Positions 21,799 through 34,187 of a stretch of 64,000 nt of DNA are shown piece by piece. The notes below the pieces were generated by a model. That model saw only the letters and a program-made list of their open reading frames with translations. It did no database searches and was not told the origin of the DNA. The DNA lies in assembly GCA_013180625.2 (NCBI GenBank), contig SNVD02013213.1:1-64000 (forward strand). The letters are read 5' to 3'. The DNA comes from Boswellia sacra (Eukaryota; Streptophyta; Magnoliopsida; Sapindales; Burseraceae). The stretch's first letter is position 1, and every line of letters begins with the position of its first letter. Made by a program: the position numbers and the translations under genes.

Positions 21799-24700
21799 TA
21801 CCCCCGCAAGATTGGAGTTCCATCAGTAACACCAATCTTGGAACGATGATCAAGATAAGGATGGCGAGGAAGAGGTTTGGTGAGAGAACCAGCTAGTTGA
21901 GCAGTGGAAGAAACATGATGAACTTGGAGTTTGTTGTTAAGAACTTGTTCCCGAACAAAATGATAATCCAATGTTATATGCTTCATACGAGAATGAAATA
22001 CGGGATTAGATGAGAGATAGGTGGCACCCAAGTTGTCAGAATAAATGACAGAAGTGGTTGGAAGACTAATATGAAGTTCACTAAGAAGATTTGTTATCCA
22101 ATTAATCTCAGATGCTGTAGACGCAATAGCTCTATATTCCGACTTAGTAGAAGATCTGGCCACTGTGCGTTGTTTTTTTGAACACCAGCTAATAGGATTG
22201 GCTCTAAAAAACACCAGATAAGCAGAAGTGGATGAGCGTGTGTCAGGATCACCTGCCCAATCTGCGTCGGCATAAGCTCGGAGAGATAGGGAAGGGCTAC
22301 GACGAAGATAAAGGCCATGAGTGGAGGTGCCATTAAGATAACGGAGAACTCTTTTCACAGCACGCCAATGTGTAACAGTAGGACGATGCATGAACTGTGA
22401 TAACCTATTTACTGGATAGCTAATATCCGGATGAGTCATGGAAAGATATTGTAACGATCCAATGACTTGTCTATATAAACTTGCATCGGCAAGAGGGGAA
22501 CCATCATCAAGACAAAGAGATTCAATGGCGGACAAGGGCGTTGCAATAGACTTGGACTCATGCATGTTTGTGCTAGCAAGGAGATCTCTAGTGTACTTTT
22601 GCTGTGTAAGAAAAAGACTATCAGATGTGTGGATCGCTTCTACGCCAAGAAAATAACTAAGAACCCCAAGATCTTTGAGTGAAAATCTAGCAAAAAGACG
22701 TTGAATAAATCCATTGACCAAGGATGGAAAGCTGCCTGTGACAATTATGTCATCCACATGCACCAACAAAAAAATTGTTAGTCCATTACTTGAATAAGTA
22801 AATAATGGAGTATAAGACCAGGAATTTTTAAAGCCTTGAGAGAGAAGAAAAGATCGAAGTTTCTGATGCCATGCCCGGGGGGCTTAACGAAGACCATAAA
22901 TGGCCTTACACAATTTACAAACATGTTGCGGATAGGAAGCATTTGCAAAACCAGGAGGTTGAAGCATATACACATCATCTTGAAGATGGCCTTGTAAGAA
23001 GGCGTTGTTTATATCCAATTGACGAAGTGACCATTGAAATTGTAAGGCGATGGTAACAATAATTCAGACTATTGTAGGCTTCACAACTGGACTGAATGTG
23101 GAGTGAAAATCAATGCCAGGACGCTGATTAAAGCCCTTGGCAACAAGTCAAGCCTTATATCGGTCAATTGAATCATCTGCCTTTCTCTTTATTTTAAAAA
23201 TCCACTTACAACTGATAATGTTTTGTGAAAGGTGAGATGGGACTAGATCTCATGTGTTATTTTGTGTAAGAGCTTTGAACTCTTCAGCCAAAGCAAGACG
23301 CCAATAAGAGTTCTTTTGGGCTTGACTGAATGTGGTAGGTTCTGTGAGGGGAGGGTCATCAATAGTTGTAGCCAAATAACTATGAAAATAACAGGGATTG
23401 GGTTTAGAAATATTATTTCGGGATCTAGTGACCATAGGATGACGGAATGAATTATGGGGTGGAGATTGAATGGTAGTAGAATTGGAAGGAAGATTTATGT
23501 TGAGGGACTCTAAATTATTACTTACCAAAGTAGCATCTGTTGAATTTGAGGAAGTAGAGTCAGGACCAGCTTGCATCAATGGGGGAGTGGAGCTGTCCAT
23601 ATGAGTGCTGGAATCTACCAAATTAGTAGGCATTGAGTGGGGAACAAAAGTAGAAGGAAGTGTACTAGTACTGGAACTAAGGGTCCTTAAAGTAGAAGAA
23701 GGTGAAGGAGTTATGCCTGTCTTGGAAGGTTGAGAGGAAACATATAAGGTATAATGGGGCGGTTCAGATAGAGACCAAGCATCCAAGGTGGTTTGATTAA
23801 TTGACTGTTGAGAACTCATTTTGGAATAAGGAAATTCATGCTCAACAAACACTATATGACGTGAAATAAATATTTTGTTGCTGGTAGGATCAAAACACTT
23901 GTACAAATTATGGGTGGATGAATATCCCATAAATACACAAGATTTGGATTTTGGTTCCAATTTATAGGTAGAGTATGGCTTAAGCCAACGATAACAAAGA
24001 CAACCAAAAAAGTGAAGTTTGAGATAATTTGGTTTGGTGGAAAATAATTTTTCAAAGGGAAATATATGATTGAGAATTGGTGTGGGAAGCCGATTGATAA
24101 GACACGTGGTAGTGTCAAAGCCATAAGGCCAAAAATAAGATGGTAAAGAGGCATGATGAAGTAAAGATAAACCGATATATGTCGATGTCTTCTTGAGATT
24201 AGGTGCTGAATACCTGATTGAAAAATTATATTTTTAAGACCATAGTACTCAGTACCACCATCAGAATAAATTGTACGAATAGATGTATTAAAATAATTTT
24301 CCACCATGTTTTTAAATTGAGCAAAAATGCTTGTAACTTCAGATTTAAGTTTGATGCAAAACAACCATGTGTATTTGGTAACATGATCCATAAATGCAAC
24401 ATAATATTTAGAGTGATCATGACCAGTGATAGGCGCAGGACCCCAAACATCAGTAAAAATTAAATCAAGTGGTCTGTTGCTAGAAAGTGTATTATTGCAA
24501 AATTGAAGTCTATGACTTTTATTAGAAAGACATGAATCACAATACGAAAAAGACTTGGACCCAAAAACTGAAATAGACTGATCGGATAAAATCTGGTTGA
24601 CAACTCGAGTGGAAGGATGCCCTAACCGTGAATGCCATTGGGACAATGAGATTGTGGTGTGAACAAAAGCATGTGGTGTGGGCTATAGGATAGAAAATCG

Positions 24701-26089
24701 CGGCCACTCATAGAGATGCCCATTACTCTGTCCTTTGATGAGAGGTGCCCCCGTACTCAGATCCTTCACAATAAATTCATAAGGAAAGAATTCAATAGAT
24801 GTGTGATTATTTTACAAAATTGTGAAACAGAAATAAGATTCCTTTTGATCGAAGGAGCACACAAAACGTTATGCAGTTGAAACTTCGATTTAGGAATAAA
24901 GAGATAGGCAGAACCTGTGTGAATAATAGGTACACCAGATCCATCACCAATGATAATACCATCGTTACCTTCATATTCAGAATGAATGGCTAAATTTTGA
25001 AGATCAGATGTAATGTGATGAGAAGCACCCGAGTTGAGTACCCAATTAGAATTGGAATTGGCAGACTCTCAATGAGCAAAATATGCTTGAGGTTCATAGG
25101 CAATATTGGATTGAGAGCGACACTGTTTGGCTGTGTGACCAGCTCGATCACATAGTTGACAGATCACACGTGGTTGACCGTGAGTGTGTGACCTCCATTG
25201 ATAAGTGGTGTGAGAAGAATTGGAGCGACCACTATGAGTATTATGAAAGCGTGGAATAAGAGAATTAGAGGCCTGTGAAGTCCGTTGATTATTGCGATGA
25301 CCATGATTGCGAGAGAACCCATTTGAATTGTTTCAGTTTAGGTCACCTGAGTTGGTATTGGACGTTGAGTGAATTGAGCAGTGAAATTGGGCACATTAGA
25401 TTTTTGATCATCAAGTTTAAGGAATTCATGATCAATTAATTTTTCATGCAACTCCTCAAAGCTAATAGCATCAGACTTGGCATGCACAGCAGCATTAATC
25501 TCTTTGAAATCGGATGTCAGTCCACGTAGTACATGATGAACAATTTCATCTTCAGTTAACAGGTGGCCAATAAGGGCAAGATCATCAGTGAGTGTTTTAA
25601 TAGAATGCATATATTCAGAGACTATTTTGCCTTCTTTGGATGTCTTGGCTAAAGATCCCGGAGAGTGAGATATCGAGTCCGTGATCTATTAGCATATGTG
25701 TCATGAAGTTTACGCAAAGCTTCGGCTGTTGTTTTTATTCCATTGAGAGATGCCTGAACGAAGAAGCTTGATGAATAATAGATAACATGGCGGATGAGGG
25801 CATCCTGACGAAGCCACTTGTGATGATTTGGATTAACAACAACCTGGTCTTGAAATGTGATGTAGGCAGGGGGACAAGGAAAAGTGCCATTTAGATATCC
25901 ATCGAGATCATATCCTAGCATAAGGCTTTGTAGTTGAGTGTGCCATGTAGCAAAATTATCATGCGTTAATTTGAGAGGCAATTGTGTGGAGGCATTGATG
26001 GATACAATTTCGGTAATATGGGATGGTGGGGAATTAACAGATGATGGAGTACTGCCTGTAACTTCTTTGCTAACAGTTGAGGTAGACAT
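21786..26089 (-). pseudogene. Copia 1 gag-pol remnant
   Basis: Gag starts at 26089 (MSTSTVSK) and shifts frame near 25650 (YANRSRTRYLTLRDL), continuing as SEYMHSIKTLTDDLALIG to 25338. The zinc knuckle is CX2CX4HX4C (CQLCDRAGHTAKQC, about 25119-25162). The protease motif reads VLNSGASHH, so the catalytic Asp is Asn (codon 25033-25035). Integrase (24646 onward) keeps the HHCC region and the DVWGP and YSDGG aspartates, but a deletion near 24190 removes the segment with the third catalytic Glu. Sequence from 23960 to 23250 (KSCVFMGYSSTHNLYKCF) precedes a damaged RT; its active site reads VHVDD in place of YVDD (about 22750-22769). RNase H (ADADWAGDPDTRSSTSAYLV; SSTKSEYRA) is open to 21786. It cannot encode a working enzyme set. 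Confidence 0.9.
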
Positions 26090-26139
26090 GATGGAAAAAA
26101 AAAATGGAGGATCAAAAGAAAGCTTGTTAGAGCAGGAAA

Positions 26140-26151
26140 GCTCTGATATCA
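26140..26151 (-). other. Copia 1 primer-binding site
   Basis: TGATATCAGAGC on the minus strand directly abuts the 5' LTR. It differs at one base from the typical plant copia site complementary to initiator tRNA-Met (TGGTATCAGAGC). Confidence 0.85.
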
Positions 26152-26401
26152 TATAGAAGCTTGCTAGGAAAGAGGAAGCTTGAATAATTTTATTATACAA
26201 AGAGTAATATATACATATGTGATAATAATAGAAAAGGCAACAAGTAATAACAGGAAAATGTTAAAGAATAATTACAGTAGAGAAATCCTAATTTTAATTG
26301 TATAAAATAAGCTATTTCCTGAAATAATCAATCAATCAATCAATATTATGTCTTAATACTATTTCCTGAAATAATCAATCAATCAATATTATGCCTTAAT
26401 A
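26152..26401 (-). repeat. Copia 1 5' LTR
   Basis: This 250-bp LTR is followed by the duplicated target GAGCT at 26402-26406. It is four bases longer than its partner, apparently through one extra AATC repeat unit in the AATCAATCAATC tract. Confidence 0.93.
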
Positions 26402-27297
26402 GAGCTTAACCGTACACTTATGGCAATCCAATTACATAGAAGGACTTCAAATCTGCGTTCGCTTATCACGTGACACTTCACCAATATCAAGTATCAACCA
26501 ACCAAAACCAATCTGCTCATCAAATTCTCAAGTCAGCACTCTGCTCATCAAATTTTGAAGTCAAGCAATACAGCAGCAGCACCTTGTTTTAGCATTGACC
26601 AAAAATTTATATATGTTTTTGAAATGTTCCTTTTCTTGTTGGTTTTGTGTTTCCATAAACAGAAGTAATTTAAATTGACATTATAGTGAATGGCAATAAC
26701 GTAGCTGATCGAGTATGTAAACTGCTAAGAATTTGAGGGAGAAGCTTCCAGAGGCCCAATAATATGATGTCGTTTGCTCTCAATTATTGATCCCAAAAAT
26801 GCTTCACTGCTTTAACAAAGCTTGTGTGGATGAAGCAAATTTTGCTGTACGGATGTCTTATTACCCTTCAAACCCACCTCTTTAAGTTGTATTTTCTTGA
26901 GTATGCACGCATATCACAGAGGTGGCAAGGCCTTCCTCATGCTTGCTAAGAGAGCTGACACCAATGAATAAATAGAGCTGGCAGAGTAGATAAGGCATGT
27001 CAGTCTTAGCACTATGATCTGGAACCTCGGTTGGGTTAGAGGAAGAGATAAAAAAATTTATAAAATTGTAGTTGTTGCATCCAAGTAGAGCTAGTTTCAT
27101 GAACAATGTAGCTATTTCCCGTAAAATAGATTACATGAGTAGTAATTTTATTACTTTATGGCCGATATAATGTTGCAACGCTTATTCTCCTGTTGATCCG
27201 ATTTTCATTTAAATGACAAGAAAAACCTTACAATATGGTACTCTTGTTTGTCATTACCAAAACGTTGGCATATAGATGCCCGGGAAATTTCTCGAAG
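26402..27297. other. Duplicated F-box downstream sequence and spacer
   Basis: 26402-26605 matches 47940-48160 downstream of the intact F-box gene (GCTTAACC, GGCAATCCAATTA, CGCTTATCACGTGACACTTC, AGCACCTTGTTTT). From about 27140 to 27297 it resembles 19230-19400. No gene is visible; the 74-codon minus ORF at 26882-27106 has no recognisable features. Confidence 0.6.
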
Positions 27298-27572
27298 GAT
27301 TTTGTGTAGGATTGATATACTTCCGTTAGACTGTTGGGTACATATAGGATAATTATAGAAGTATTATACACTGAAAGTCTTTATTAAGGGGATATATATA
27401 ATATACCAAGAGGCATCACTAAGTGTTATTAGACACTTATGAATAGTCATCAGACACATCCATTCATTTTTGTAGATTACTCATTTATGTGTCTCCTGTT
27501 GAAGAGACACACCCCTCTATGTGACATGGTACACCATATTTATGGTGAACCCCACCACGTAGAACCCTACAT

Positions 27573-27671
<99 letters not shown>

Positions 27672-27686
27672 TTACAAATACTAACA
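27298..27686 (-). repeat. Copia 2 3' LTR with expanded microsatellite
   Basis: This is homologous to 33416-33722 (shared GTAGGATTGATAT, GAGGCATCACTAAGTGTTAT, CCTCTATGTGACATG, AATACTAACA). It is about 80 bp longer because of a TC/TA tract at 27576-27667 that the other LTR lacks. Confidence 0.85.
27576..27667. repeat. Compound (TC)n(TA)n microsatellite
   Basis: An uninterrupted run of about 16 TC units is followed by about 29 TA units. The partner LTR has only GTCATATATATTAG at this place, so the tract arose in this copy after insertion. The ORF translated through it is an artefact. Confidence 0.97.
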
Positions 27687-28208
27687 ACTCCTACTTGATC
27701 TAATAATATATAGCTGGTTTGACTATTCAAACTGATATCAGAATATGGTTACCTTTGTTGCTATGTGTACATGAATTTTAACCATAATTGATCGCATTTG
27801 AAATTTCTTTATCAGACGACTTTATTCTACATAAAATAAAATGACACCAATTCTCTTGAACTAGGAAATACAATCCGTACCTAATTACAATTGGCAATTG
27901 CAGCCAAATAAAACTATTTGACATACGTCCGAAATTTAGATCAAGTACTTCCTCTTATCCCAAGGTTTTCCTTAGTACACCTAATCGAATACTTTACACT
28001 ACTCACCCGATGCTATATAGATCATTCTAGATAACTCAAGACAGATTTTACATTCTAGAGATTTACTATAACTCTTGTTACCTTGCTAGGGTTCTTTATC
28101 TTTTATCATACCAATAATTAAAATCAGATAAAGTTATATTATTGTTAATCACAGACGTCCCGAAGATATTTACAATAATGTCTTCATATCGCATGTCTAA
28201 CTACACAT

Positions 28209-31200
28209 CTAGATGATTCTCAAACCCATTGTAGATATATGGTCTCTAAACTTATTTAGAGATAATCCTTTGGTCATAGGATCAGCCACTATCTCATCAG
28301 AGGGTAAATAGTCAACTTTCACTCCTCTCCACCATATCTTGGATACAATGATAATTAATATCAATGTATTTGCCCTTAGAGCTATTTGCTCCACTCTTAA
28401 TTAAAAAAATGGTGGACTTACTATCACAAAACACATTGACTAGCTTAACAATTAAATCCAATTGTAAGCTTTCAATGAATCGTTTAGCCCATACTATAGT
28501 ACTTGCTGTTGTGCTATAAGAAATATATTCAACCTCCATGGTAGACTTTGCAACACAACTCTGTTTCTTACTAAGCCAAGAAACAGCGGTTCCTCCAAAT
28601 AGGAAAATATTACCGCCTGTTGACTCTCTATCATCTAAATCATCTGCAAAATCCACATCACAATAACCAGCAAGTGCTAGATCACTTAAACCAAAACATA
28701 GTTTCATACTTTTTGTGCCTGTCAGATATCTCATAATCCTTTTGATTGCTTGCGATTGTGCTTTACCATGATTTGACTGATGTTGACTTACTACTCCTAT
28801 TGCATGACATATATCTGGCCTTGTGCTAGTCATTACATACATCAAACTTCAAATCCCTTGTGCATAAGGAACATTTTGCATCTCTTGAATTTCCTCTTTA
28901 GTTTCAGGACACGTTTCTTCAGTTATGGACCTGCACACAGGAGTACTCAATGGTTTACATTCTGTCGTATTAAAGCGCCTAAGTACTTTATCTAGATAAT
29001 TTTCTTGGTCTAGATACAATAATTTGGAAGTTCTATCTCATCTAATCTTGATGCCCAAAATATAGAGGCTTCACCCATGTCTTTCATCTCAAATCAAGAA
29101 TTAAGATATGATTTTGTCTGACTTATTTATATCATTGCAATTACAAGCCAATAAAATGTCATCTACATACAATAATAAGATAGAAAACTTATCTTACCAC
29201 CTCCAGCCATATATACAGTAATTTAGTGGATTCATTTGGTTTCCTAATTCCAAAATTGCTTCATGGAATTTTAAATACTGCCTAGATGATTATTTTAGTC
29301 CATAACGAGACTTCTTTAACTTGTAAACTTTATCCTAATGTCCAATAACCATAAAGCTATCTGGTTGGATCAATAGATATCTTCCTTCAATTCATCATTT
29401 AGGAAAATTGTTTTGAAATCTAATTGATGCAATTCAAGATCCATCTGTGCAATTATCGACATGAGTATCCTAATTGACGTAAACTTTGCCACTTATGAAT
29501 AAGTATTAATAAAGTCAATACCACATTGATACGTATAACTTTAGCTACAAGCCTTGCATTATATCTATCTAGGTTTCCATCTATCTTTAATTTCTTTTTG
29601 AGAACCCATTGCAACCTATGGGAGTTCTGCCTTTGGGTAAATCAACTAATTCCCAAACTTGATTTTTCTCAATGGATTCTAACTTATCAATCATGACTTT
29701 TTCCCACTCTTCAAAATCCAATTGAGACATCACCACAGAATAAGATCTTGGATCCTTACTGATGGGATTTGCCCAATCTAGATTAAAGACATAATGATCT
29801 CGCAGTCTAGTGGATAGTTCACGTTTATGTTTGCTCCCACTAGATTGTATAGATATAAGAGATAAGTCACCATCCGATAATAATAGAGTTGGAGAAGTAT
29901 TATTGTCATTTTCCAAAAGTGGGCGAAAATGAGGGGATACGACAATATTAGATGATTCATGAAACACAACATCACAAATTTCAATCAATCCTTTTTCAGG
30001 ATGATAAAAACGATAACCACTCCCACTATCTGAAGACCTTATAAATTTACAGTCCCAAGCCTTAGGACTCAATTTTTCTCATAAGGGTTTAGAAATCAGC
30101 TCTTGTGCTTTACAACCCCAAATATGAAGATGAGATAAATTAGGTTTGGCACCTCGCCAAAGTTCATATGGTGTAAATGATTTAGCCTTTGTCTCAACTC
30201 TATGCAAAATGTAGATACCACTAGATAATGCCTCTCCCTAGAAATGCAAAGGCATACCATAATATGCTAACATGGATCAAACTATTTCCATTAGAGTTCG
30301 ATTGCGTCTTTCACTAATCTTATTTTGTTGTGGACTATAGGGCATGGTATAATTATGTCGTATACCTCTCTGTTTACAAAATGAATCAAAGGCTTCATAT
30401 TCTCCACCATGGTCACCATATAGGGTTTTAATACATCTTCCTAATTAAGTTTCAACTTCGAATTTATATTCCTGAAATTTCTCTAAAGCTTCAGATTTAG
30501 CTTCAAAAGATAAACATGATAATACCTAGAGAAGTCATCGATAAAAGTAATAAAATATTCCATTCCTCTATGTGTCTTAACTCTCATAGGTCCACATAAA
30601 TTTGAATGAAGTACCTCATGTAAATCAGTTGATTGCCAATGAGACGAGAAAAATTTTCTCGAGAATTTTCCTTTATAACATGATTCACAAATATTAAAGT
30701 CATCTAGATTTACTTTAGGTATTAAACCTTTATAATGCATGCACAACATGTTATTTTTATTTATGTGACCAACCTAAAATGCCAAAATAAAGTAGAATAT
30801 AAAGAATTAGACACAAGAGCATACTTAAAAGAGTAATTATTTTCAGTAATACTAGAAATAAAATACATATTATCGATATGAAGACCACTCAAAAGTACAT
30901 TATGACACTATAAAATAGTGGCTACACTACTTTTAAATTTAATTTCAAACCTTTTTTTCTACAAAATTGAAACAGAAAATATTTTTTTTTTCTAATCGTA
31001 GGAGCAAAGAAAACATTTTTCAAAATGATGGTAAAAGAATCTGTGATAATTTTACAATCTCCTTCACCCAGAACATCGACATAGGTATTATTACCTATAT
31101 ACAAATGATGTTTTCCTTTCTCTTGATCTTAGAAAGAAATGAAGAGAGATTTATCCTTACAAAAATGTCTAGTTGCACCAAAATCCATCCACCAATGATT

Positions 31201-32019
31201 GTTAGATTCAGCAACAAGTGCTTCAGTCCTTGGAAACAGTACCATTCTACTTCTGACGAGGACATCTAGCCTTGAAGTAACCAATCTCATCACAAATAAA
31301 ACACCCCTTCTTACGTTTCTTACTGTGGCTGTTTGTTGTTGTCGTTCTTTCCTTTGGAATATTTCTTTCGTTTTTGAAATTGCTGTACCTTGGGCTGATT
31401 GGAACTTTCTGCTATAAGGAGGTTGTGCTACTTTCTTTCTTTATACATTTCATTCTAACTTCTTTAATAGCCAATAGAGCATGAAGAGTCATAATAGACA
31501 ACTTTTTTTGTCCATAAGTTAAAAAAGTTACCATTTGATCCCAAGAAAATGGTAAACTGTTCAATAATGTCGACACTTGCATTTTATTAGAAATCTCATG
31601 ACCAATATTAGATAGTTCTTTAGTAAGAATCTCAAGTTTCATAATATGATCTACCATGCTATCATCTTCGGATATACGTGTCTCACCATATAGCTTCAAA
31701 AGCAATTAGACATTTGTCTTAGATTTGGGACTGTATTTGTCCTTTAAGACATCTATCATTTCCTTAGCAGTGTCAAAACCCCTTATATAAAAGAAGTAAA
31801 TCATCTTGTATATGGTTCAAGATAGTTGCCTTGGCAAAGTCATTATCGTCTTCCAATTTAGCCCATTATGTGTCACCTACAGCATGTATTTCCTTTTGCA
31901 AGGTGTAATAGGTACATTCATATGTTAATAATTATGGGATTCGCGGCTTTTCAAATATGAAAGTTATTATTACCAAGTCTTTCAACTTTAACACTTTCAA
32001 TTTGGTCTTTAGTAGCCAT
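28209..32019 (-). pseudogene. Copia 2 gag-pol remnant
   Basis: Gag starts at 32019 (MATKDQIESVKVERLG) and is broken early; 31705-31412 keeps KLYGETRISEDDSMVDHI. The zinc knuckle near 31260-31320 reads CFICDEIGYFKARC, with Tyr replacing the metal-binding His. The protease motif (about 31174-31185) reads DFGA instead of D(S/T)GA. Integrase has CESCYKGKFSR, and Asn in place of the first catalytic Asp (SNLCGPM, near 30602). 30072-29587 covers the region from CKFIRSSDSGSGYRFYHP to the start of RT. RT is riddled with stops. RNase H (28845-28209) includes YCDVDFADDLDDRESTGG and a terminal DPMTKGL tag. No functional product is possible. Confidence 0.87.
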
Positions 32020-33399
32020 TGTCTCAATTATTAACTTACACAAATAACAAAGAAAACACTTCCAATAGTATTTAGTCAACAACAATTCCAATCCAACACT
32101 TCCAACAACAAAAAGAAATCACAAATAATAAAAACAATAATATTGACTACTAATAATATTTAAAATGTGGCTACAAATGTGTATTATAACCCTTATTTAA
32201 ATATTATATATAAAATATAATAAATAGACTTACAAATGACGGGGTAGTATCAGTCAGCATTGATAATTACTCTACCTATTTTGATGATATGGCAACCTTA
32301 GATTGCATAGAGCGGCAGATTCCGGATCCTTAGCTTCTTAGAAATTTAAGAGATGCTTAAAAAAGGTCCTAGAATCATAGTACGTAAAATCCCTCTATAA
32401 TCATAAAGGTTTTGGACCACACACAACCCGACTGGAAGTCAACTCTCGTGCTACCAAAACAGGTATTGTAAACCTGATATTTTTCTTATGGGTGGGAAGC
32501 CAAAAACTCGTTGGAACAATTGCTCGAATTCAAGCCCCACAATATGTCCGTTGTTGATTTGGATGAGGACTACCAAAATAATCAAAAATAGGTGAATCTG
32601 TGAAATTTTGAGGCCATAGATCAATTCAGTGGGCCAAAATACCCTTGGGCACCAAATTAGGCTAAAATTGAACTGCGTCTAGGCCCTGAACCTCTCCAAA
32701 ATTGAATGGGTGGTCGAGCCAAATTGAAAATGATTCAAGGCAGTTCACCTGGATCGGTTCGATTCATACAGCGGCTTGGTCAAAGGCATCAAAGTCAGCA
32801 AGCAGGGAGAGGTCAACTGAGTCAATGCACAGACCTTCGAGCAGGTCGGGTTTGTCAACGTAGGCTAGCTGCAGCGTGTGGCACATACGCGAGGCATAAA
32901 CAAGAAAGTTAGAGATTTGGTGTTGTTGGACGTGTGACACGCATGCGTACTCAAATTGTTGGCATTGTCTAGAATGTGAACGACTCACCGGGGGCTAGAT
33001 GAAATTACACCTTTGCATGAAGAATTCGGACTTTTAGGTTCTGAAAAGACACCCTTATGCCTCTAGAAACGTGATTTTTCAGAAATTTCCTCAGGATCTT
33101 CTTCTAAATCAATTTCTTTCCTTTTAAATTGTCACCAACATTTTCTTCAATAACAACACCTTTTACTTTGTCCAAAAAATTAATTTTTGACAAAGGACCA
33201 CAACCTGGAGGAATATCTCTAATTACTTGAACATGCCTCCTGACTTTGACCAATTTTGGCTTTGCTGAGTTTGAAAACTCACCAATGTAATATTGATTGT
33301 CATTGAATTCTTTTTCAACACAATTCACATCAACTGGACATGAATTAAAACCAAAATTCTCTTTTGTATAACCCTATTTAGTACTTCAAAATCCTGAAA
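32020..33399 (-). other. Unusually long leader of copia 2, with foreign-looking inserts
   Basis: About 1.4 kb separates the primer site from gag, much more than a typical copia leader. It has a GC-richer block (32640-32990) unlike its surroundings, and a minus-strand open frame running from before 33328 to 33104 with a VRRHVQVIRDIPPGCGPL segment. That segment resembles the Arg-Asp-x-Pro-Pro-Gly-Cys-Gly element upstream of the SRA domain in plant SUVH histone methyltransferases. It may be a captured host fragment; I could not search for a donor. Confidence 0.4.
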
Positions 33400-33415
33400 C
33401 TTGACTCTGATACCA
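33400..33415 (-). other. Copia 2 primer-binding site
   Basis: TGGTATCAGAGTCAAG on the minus strand contains the exact TGGTATCAGAG core complementary to plant initiator tRNA-Met, immediately downstream of the 5' LTR. Confidence 0.88.
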
Positions 33416-33722
33416 CTAAAGAATTTTGAGTAGGATTGATATGCTGTCATTAGGCTATTGGATACATACAAGGTAATTATAGAAGTATTACACACTAGAA
33501 GTCTGTATTAAAAGGGTATATATAATATATCGAGAGGCATCACTAAGTGTTATTAGACACTTACGAATAGTCATCAGATATATCCATTCATCTTTGCAGA
33601 TAACTCCTTTATATATCTCCTGTTGAAAAGACACTTCCCTCTATGTGACATGATACACTATATTTATAGTCCCACCACATAAAACCCTGCATGTCATATA
33701 TATTAGATCATAAATACTAACA
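33416..33722 (-). repeat. Copia 2 5' LTR
   Basis: About 307 bp, partner of 27298-27686. Diverged by many substitutions and without the microsatellite. Confidence 0.85.
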
Positions 33723-34187
33723 CTTCTCTTTGATACAAAGAATTGATGATTCCGAACCTGCATGAGAACTACCTCTCTTTTTGAATGTCTCTTTTTGTAC
33801 CTGCCTGAATTATGTTATTGAACTTTTTTATTTTTTCTAATTTAAAGAGAAAATTACAAAGACACCTTTGAGTTTGGGCATTTCAAGAGTTGCAAGGTTT
33901 GTTTTTAGAGTTAAAAGTTTTCGTCGTTAAGGATAGTCCTTCATCAATGCAGAATCAAACAAATTCTAACAATCAAATCAACCTCCTTGATTTCCTCTCA
34001 ATCTTCATCATTTATGCATATCATTTAATTATGCCTGATGTAATTCTTGCTATATTTGTCAAGTCGTATTCTTGACAATATACCGAAAATCCAGGGAGTG
34101 CTCTTTTCACCATCCTATGCGGGGTATGGCTCTTTCCAAAATGATGCTCGATTGATATTTGATCGAGATCAACACAAGGGGGACACA
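33723..34187. other. Spacer with duplicated NLR-flank sequence
   Basis: The first about 110 bases (CTTCTCTTTGATAC; TGTACCTGCCTGAATTATGT) resemble 19388-19660. No gene is seen. Confidence 0.45.

Larger units (their letters stand above)
21553..26401 (-). mobile_element. Ty1/copia LTR retrotransposon 1, full-length but defective
   Basis: The element is 4849 bp, bounded by LTRs at 21553-21798 and 26152-26401 and by a perfect 5-bp target duplication GAGCT (21548-21552 and 26402-26406). Transcription runs on the minus strand, so the right LTR is the 5' LTR. A tRNA-Met-type primer site (TGATATCAGAGC) abuts it at 26140-26151, and a G-rich polypurine tract (GCGGGGG) at 21801-21807 precedes the 3' LTR. 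Gene order gag, protease, integrase, RT, RNase H identifies Ty1/copia. Internal reading frames are broken (see the separate entry). The two LTRs are very similar, differing by a few substitutions and an extra AATC unit. Confidence 0.95.
27298..33722 (-). mobile_element. Ty1/copia LTR retrotransposon 2, old and decayed
   Basis: Paired LTRs lie at about 27298-27686 and 33416-33722, a span of about 6.4 kb. The minus-strand primer site TGGTATCAGAGTCAAG (33400-33415) shows that transcription is leftward. Gag, zinc knuckle, protease, integrase, RT and RNase H follow in copia order, all broken by stops. The LTRs are clearly more diverged than those of copia 1, indicating an older insertion. The flanks (GAAATTTCTCGAAG on the left, CTTCTCTTTGATAC on the right) join to resemble an empty site near 19375-19400. 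I could not define a clean target-site duplication. Confidence 0.88.

Noticed and set aside
27439..27684. 81-codon ORF ending in Ser-Leu and Tyr-Ile repeats
   Set aside because: It is translation of the TC/TA microsatellite inside a copia LTR, not a gene.
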